The notes under the pieces: generated by a model | Database searches by the model: none | Told to the model about the DNA's origin: nothing | What the model saw: the letters and a program-made list of their open reading frames with translations, nothing else | Position numbers and translations under genes: made by a program | From: Undibacter mobilis | Lineage (GTDB): Bacteria; Pseudomonadota; Alphaproteobacteria; Rhizobiales; Xanthobacteraceae | Assembly (NCBI RefSeq): GCF_003367195.1 | Contig: NZ_QRGO01000001.1 | Span: 1,474,501 to 1,538,500 of the forward strand | Length of the DNA: 64,000 bases | Direction of reading: 5' to 3' | In this document: positions 61,327 through 64,000 of the stretch, one piece after another | Numbering within the stretch: position 1 is the first letter of the stretch | How the letters are laid out: each line of letters opens with the position of its first letter

Positions 61327-62052
61327 TCAGCCGAATACCAGAACGAGCCCCGACAGCATCAGCAGGATGAGAATTACCTTGCGGAAAGTATGCTCGTCGA
61401 GATGACCGTATAATTTCAGTCCAAGCCACAGGCCGGCGCCGAGCGCCGGCAGGCCGTAAAGATAGACGAGCATCAGGTCCTTTGTGACCGTGCCGTTGAC
61501 GGTCAACGAAAGCGCCGTCAACACGAACGAGGCAAGGATCACCGGCTGAAACACGGCGCGCTGCTCGTCCCGGCGAAAGCCGCGCAACTGGCACCAGATG
61601 GTGATGATCGGTCCGGCCAGTCCGGTCATGCCGCCGAGAATGCCGTTGACGAATCCGACCGTGATATCCGCCGGCAAGGATGGCCTGACGCTGTGGACAT
61701 GCGGCCGGATCAGGAAATAGCTCGAGTAGCCGATCAGCAGCACGCCGACGCCATCCCGCACAAAGTCCGGCCTGATATAGCCGAGCAGCGCCGCACCGAG
61801 AGGAACTCCAAACAGGCCTCCGCCAATGAATGGCGCCAACGTGGATAGGCTGAGCGCGCCGCGCAGCTTCCAGATGCTGTAGCTCTGCACCAGAATGCCG
61901 TAACCGACGATCAGCGCCGCCGTCTGGGCGGGGGTCAGGATGTGCAGCCAGACGCCGGACACGACCAGTCCCATGGCGAAGCCGGCCAGCCCGCTGACAA
62001 TGCCCCCGACGAAAGTCGAGAGGACGAAAAGTGCGAGAATCGGGCCATCCAT
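61327..62052 (-). CDS. TSUP (TauE/SafE)-family permease
   Basis: A 241-residue membrane protein with about eight helices and TSUP features: FVGGIVSGLAGFAMGLVVSGVW and, in the second half, ITVGFVNGILGGMTGLAGPIITIWCQLRGFRRDEQRAVFQPVIL. Family members move sulfite, sulfoacetate or other organosulfur anions. ATG 62052 (MDGPILAL) is chosen; the frame runs on upstream to 62976 antisense to the SDR gene, which is not credible coding sequence. Confidence 0.85.
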   Translation of the reverse strand: MDGPILALFVLSTFVGGIVSGLAGFAMGLVVSGVWLHILTPAQTAALIVGYGILVQSYSIWKLRGALSLSTLAPFIGGGLFGVPLGAALLGYIRPDFVRDGVGVLLIGYSSYFLIRPHVHSVRPSLPADITVGFVNGILGGMTGLAGPIITIWCQLRGFRRDEQRAVFQPVILASFVLTALSLTVNGTVTKDLMLVYLYGLPALGAGLWLGLKLYGHLDEHTFRKVILILLMLSGLVLVFG

Positions 62053-62214
62053 GGTCGCGAGCCCAAGCCGTCTTGAACGGCGCTTGCCAAGGTGCAGTCT
62101 TGGATGCCGTCCCGGGTGGATGGCAGCTATCTCACGGGGAGGCTGCATTTCCCCCGTCAAACCGATTATACCATCTGACAAGTCAAAACAAATCAGTCCC
62201 GGGGGAAGCACATC

Positions 62215-62964
62215 ATGTCCAACACCATCGATCTCAAGGGCCGCTTCGCGGTCGTCACGGGCGGCGCGCAGGGCATCGGCCGGGCCATCGTCGAGCGCTT
62301 TCTGGCGTCGGGCGCGGCGGTGGCGATCTGGGATCGCGACGAGCCGCTGGCGAAGAAGACGGCGGGCGAGCTCAAGGGCCGCGTCGAAGTTATTGCCGTT
62401 GACGTCACCGATTTTGCCAGCGTCGAGCGCGCACGCGATGCGACGACAAAGGCCTTCGGTCGCATCGACGTCCTGGTCAACAATGCCGGCATCGCCGGCA
62501 TGAATACGACCGTGGCGGAATACCCGATCGATGAATGGAAGCGGGTAATGACCATCAATCTCGACAGCCAGTTCTATTGCTGCAAGGCGGTGGTGCCGGG
62601 CATGGTTGCGCAGAACTATGGCCGCATCGTCAATATAGCCTCGATCGCCGGCAAGGAAGGCAACCCGAACGCCTCGGCCTATTCGGCGTCGAAGGCCGGC
62701 GTCATCGCGCTGACGAAGTCGCTGGCCAAGGAAACGGCCGGCAAGGATATTTCGGTCAACGCCATCACACCGGCGGCGGCGCGCACTGCGATCTTCGATC
62801 AGATGACGCAGCAGCATATCGATTTCATGCTGTCCAAGATCCCGCGCGCCCGTTTCGTCAACGTCGATGAAGTTGCGGCGCTGGCGGCGTTCTGCGCTTC
62901 GCAGGATTGCTCCTTCACGACCGGCGCGGTGTTCGACATTTCGGGTGGGCGGGCGACCTATTGA
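62215..62964 (+). CDS. SDR-family oxidoreductase
   Basis: A 249-residue classical SDR with the cofactor motif TGGAQGIGRA, NNAGIAG, and catalytic Ser-Tyr-Lys (NIASIAGKEGNPNASAYSASK). It carries an NAD-type acidic residue (AIWDRDEP). Substrate is unknown; it resembles FabG-like and sugar or hydroxyacyl dehydrogenases. GGGGGAAG lies eight to nine bases before the ATG. Its stop overlaps the start of the EamA transporter gene, linking the two. Confidence 0.85.
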   Translation: MSNTIDLKGRFAVVTGGAQGIGRAIVERFLASGAAVAIWDRDEPLAKKTAGELKGRVEVIAVDVTDFASVERARDATTKAFGRIDVLVNNAGIAGMNTTVAEYPIDEWKRVMTINLDSQFYCCKAVVPGMVAQNYGRIVNIASIAGKEGNPNASAYSASKAGVIALTKSLAKETAGKDISVNAITPAAARTAIFDQMTQQHIDFMLSKIPRARFVNVDEVAALAAFCASQDCSFTTGAVFDISGGRATY

Positions 62965-63869
62965 TCGACGAGGCAACCCTTCGCCGTCAACGTCTTACCG
63001 GCATCGCACTCATGTGCGGTGCCGTGGCGACATTCTCGTGTCTTGATACGACGGCGAAATACCTCGTTCAGTCCATGGACCCATTGCAGATCACGTGGGC
63101 GCGCTACACCGGCGCGTTCGTGCTGGTGCTGATCTTTCTCAACCCGTTCAAGCGGCCCGGCATGATGGTGACGCAGCGCCCGTTGCTGCAGATCGGCCGG
63201 TCAATACTGCTGCTCGGTTCGTCCGCGCTGAACTTCTTCGCCGTGCGTTATCTTCAACTCGACGAAGCGTTGGCGATTTTGTTTGCAACGCCGTTCCTGG
63301 TCGCGGTGCTTGGCAGCCAGGTCCTCGGTGAACGTGTCGGCTCGCATCGCTGGATTGCCATCGGCATCGGCTTTGTCGGCGTCCTTATTGTGACGCGGCC
63401 CGGAATCGGCGGCATGCATCCTGCGGCGTTGCTCTCGGTCGCAGGCGCCATCTGTTACACGCTGTATTCGGTTTCGACGCGGCTTCTGGCGCGAACGGAC
63501 TCAACCGAGACGACGACGTTTTACACCAACATGGTCGGCGCGGTTGTGCTGACGCCGGTGGTCTACTTCGTCTGGTCAACGCCGCAGAGCATCTTCCTCG
63601 CCTTCCTGATGGGCATGACCGGTTTCTTTGGCGGCTTCGGTCACTATCTTCTGGTGCGCGGCCACCGCCTCGCCCCGGCCTCGACGCTGTCTCCGTTCAT
63701 CTACACGCAGATGGTCTGGACCTCGTCGCTCGGCTTTCTGGTCTTCGGCGACGTGCCCCACTTCTGGACCATTGTGGGCAGCGTTGTCGTTATTGGCTCG
63801 GGCCTCTACCTGCTGCATTACGAGCGAAAGGTGGGCAAGACCATGATCCAGGCCGAAGAAAACCAATAG
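62961..63869 (+). CDS. EamA/DMT-family transporter
   Basis: A 302-residue inner membrane protein with ten predicted helices in two EamA repeats (ALMCGAVATFSCLDTTAKYLVQSMDPLQITWARYTGAF; AGAICYTLYSVSTRLLA...YFVWSTPQSIFLAFLMGMTGFFGGFGHYLLVRGHRLAPAS). Such proteins export or import metabolites. The most likely start is TTG 62961, which overlaps the SDR stop (TTGA); the frame is open further upstream within the SDR gene. Confidence 0.85.
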   Translation: MIDEATLRRQRLTGIALMCGAVATFSCLDTTAKYLVQSMDPLQITWARYTGAFVLVLIFLNPFKRPGMMVTQRPLLQIGRSILLLGSSALNFFAVRYLQLDEALAILFATPFLVAVLGSQVLGERVGSHRWIAIGIGFVGVLIVTRPGIGGMHPAALLSVAGAICYTLYSVSTRLLARTDSTETTTFYTNMVGAVVLTPVVYFVWSTPQSIFLAFLMGMTGFFGGFGHYLLVRGHRLAPASTLSPFIYTQMVWTSSLGFLVFGDVPHFWTIVGSVVVIGSGLYLLHYERKVGKTMIQAEENQ

Positions 63870-63966
63870 GCGGCCTGCCGGAACGGCAGTTGCGGGTCCG
63901 CGGCCATCGAGGCTAAGTTTCGTCCCGACAAAAAATAACAAGCCTTCCGGAATGCGAGGAAATCCC

Positions 63967-64000
63967 ATGGCGACAGCGCAGGATCGCGCGTCCGTGCCCC
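63967..64000 (+). CDS. Start of an unidentified gene, cut by the window end
   Basis: GAGGAAAT is followed by ATG at 63971-adjacent position (ATG begins at 63967) and an open frame reading MATAQDRASVP to the window edge. The ribosome-site-like sequence and uninterrupted frame suggest a gene start, but 11 codons are too few to identify a family. The preceding 97 bases after the EamA gene show nothing else. Confidence 0.35.
   Translation, partial: MATAQDRASVP

Noticed and set aside
61327-62976. 549-codon reading of the TSUP gene
   Set aside because: The extra 300 codons are antisense to the SDR gene; the TSUP protein begins at 62052 with a normal membrane N-terminus.

Overview
This window is high-GC chromosomal DNA from an alphaproteobacterium, most likely of the order Hyphomicrobiales (a Bradyrhizobium, Rhodopseudomonas or Pseudolabrys-like lineage). 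The evidence is the complete FixL-FixJ-FixK oxygen cascade beside a cbb3 oxidase locus, the many transporter and catabolic genes, and several short palindromic intergenic repeats of the kind seen in these genomes. I find no tRNA, rRNA, CRISPR array, phage gene or insertion sequence.

Layout. (1) 1-4959: cysJ (5' end outside the window), cysI and cysG, an assimilatory sulfite reduction and siroheme operon. (2) 5165-6157: a DUF808 membrane protein. (3) 6161-13507, minus strand: a D-xylonate-type dehydratase, an SDR dehydrogenase and a four-gene sugar-type ABC transporter, together a sugar-acid uptake and oxidation cluster. (4) 13856-21889: allophanate hydrolase (plus strand) facing a Dpp/Opp-type ABC operon that ends with its own GntR regulator. 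The sequence TGCATACAAT occurs upstream of both units. (5) 22119-40161: the microoxic region, with fixLJ divergent from fixK, a CBS-BON protein, a DASS anion transporter with a two-subunit 2-oxoacid:ferredoxin oxidoreductase, a Spy-like periplasmic protein, OmpW, ccoNOQP and ccoGHIS. Five TTGA-N6-TCAA motifs (FixK/Fnr boxes) sit in intergenic gaps of this stretch. (6) 40211-42088: cupin, YaiI-family protein, pyrE. (7) 42245-47050: a branched-chain amino acid (Liv) type ABC transporter. (8) 47051-48045: about 1 kb without a gene, packed with repeats, including a roughly 490-base GC-rich structured element. (9) 48046-56112: MetE-C-like methyltransferase, benzoate-CoA ligase, alpha/beta hydrolase, a serine-glyoxylate type aminotransferase and a large FAD/Fe-S dehydrogenase of YdiJ type. 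(10) 56453-59067: a NitT/TauT/ThiY-type ABC transporter. (11) 59068-63869: chrA and a rhodanese-ChrB protein, a TSUP permease, an SDR and an EamA transporter. A further gene appears to begin at 63967.

How the genes work together. The central block reads as one oxygen-responsive programme. FixL senses O2 through a PAS haem, FixJ should drive fixK, and FixK should bind the boxes before the CBS-BON gene, the DASS-korAB unit, ompW, ccoN and ccoG. The cell would thus gain a high-affinity terminal oxidase with its copper ATPase and assembly factors, and, less conventionally, a ferredoxin-linked 2-oxoacid oxidoreductase coupled to an anion importer. All functional statements are inferred from sequence motifs and recalled family knowledge; no database search was possible.
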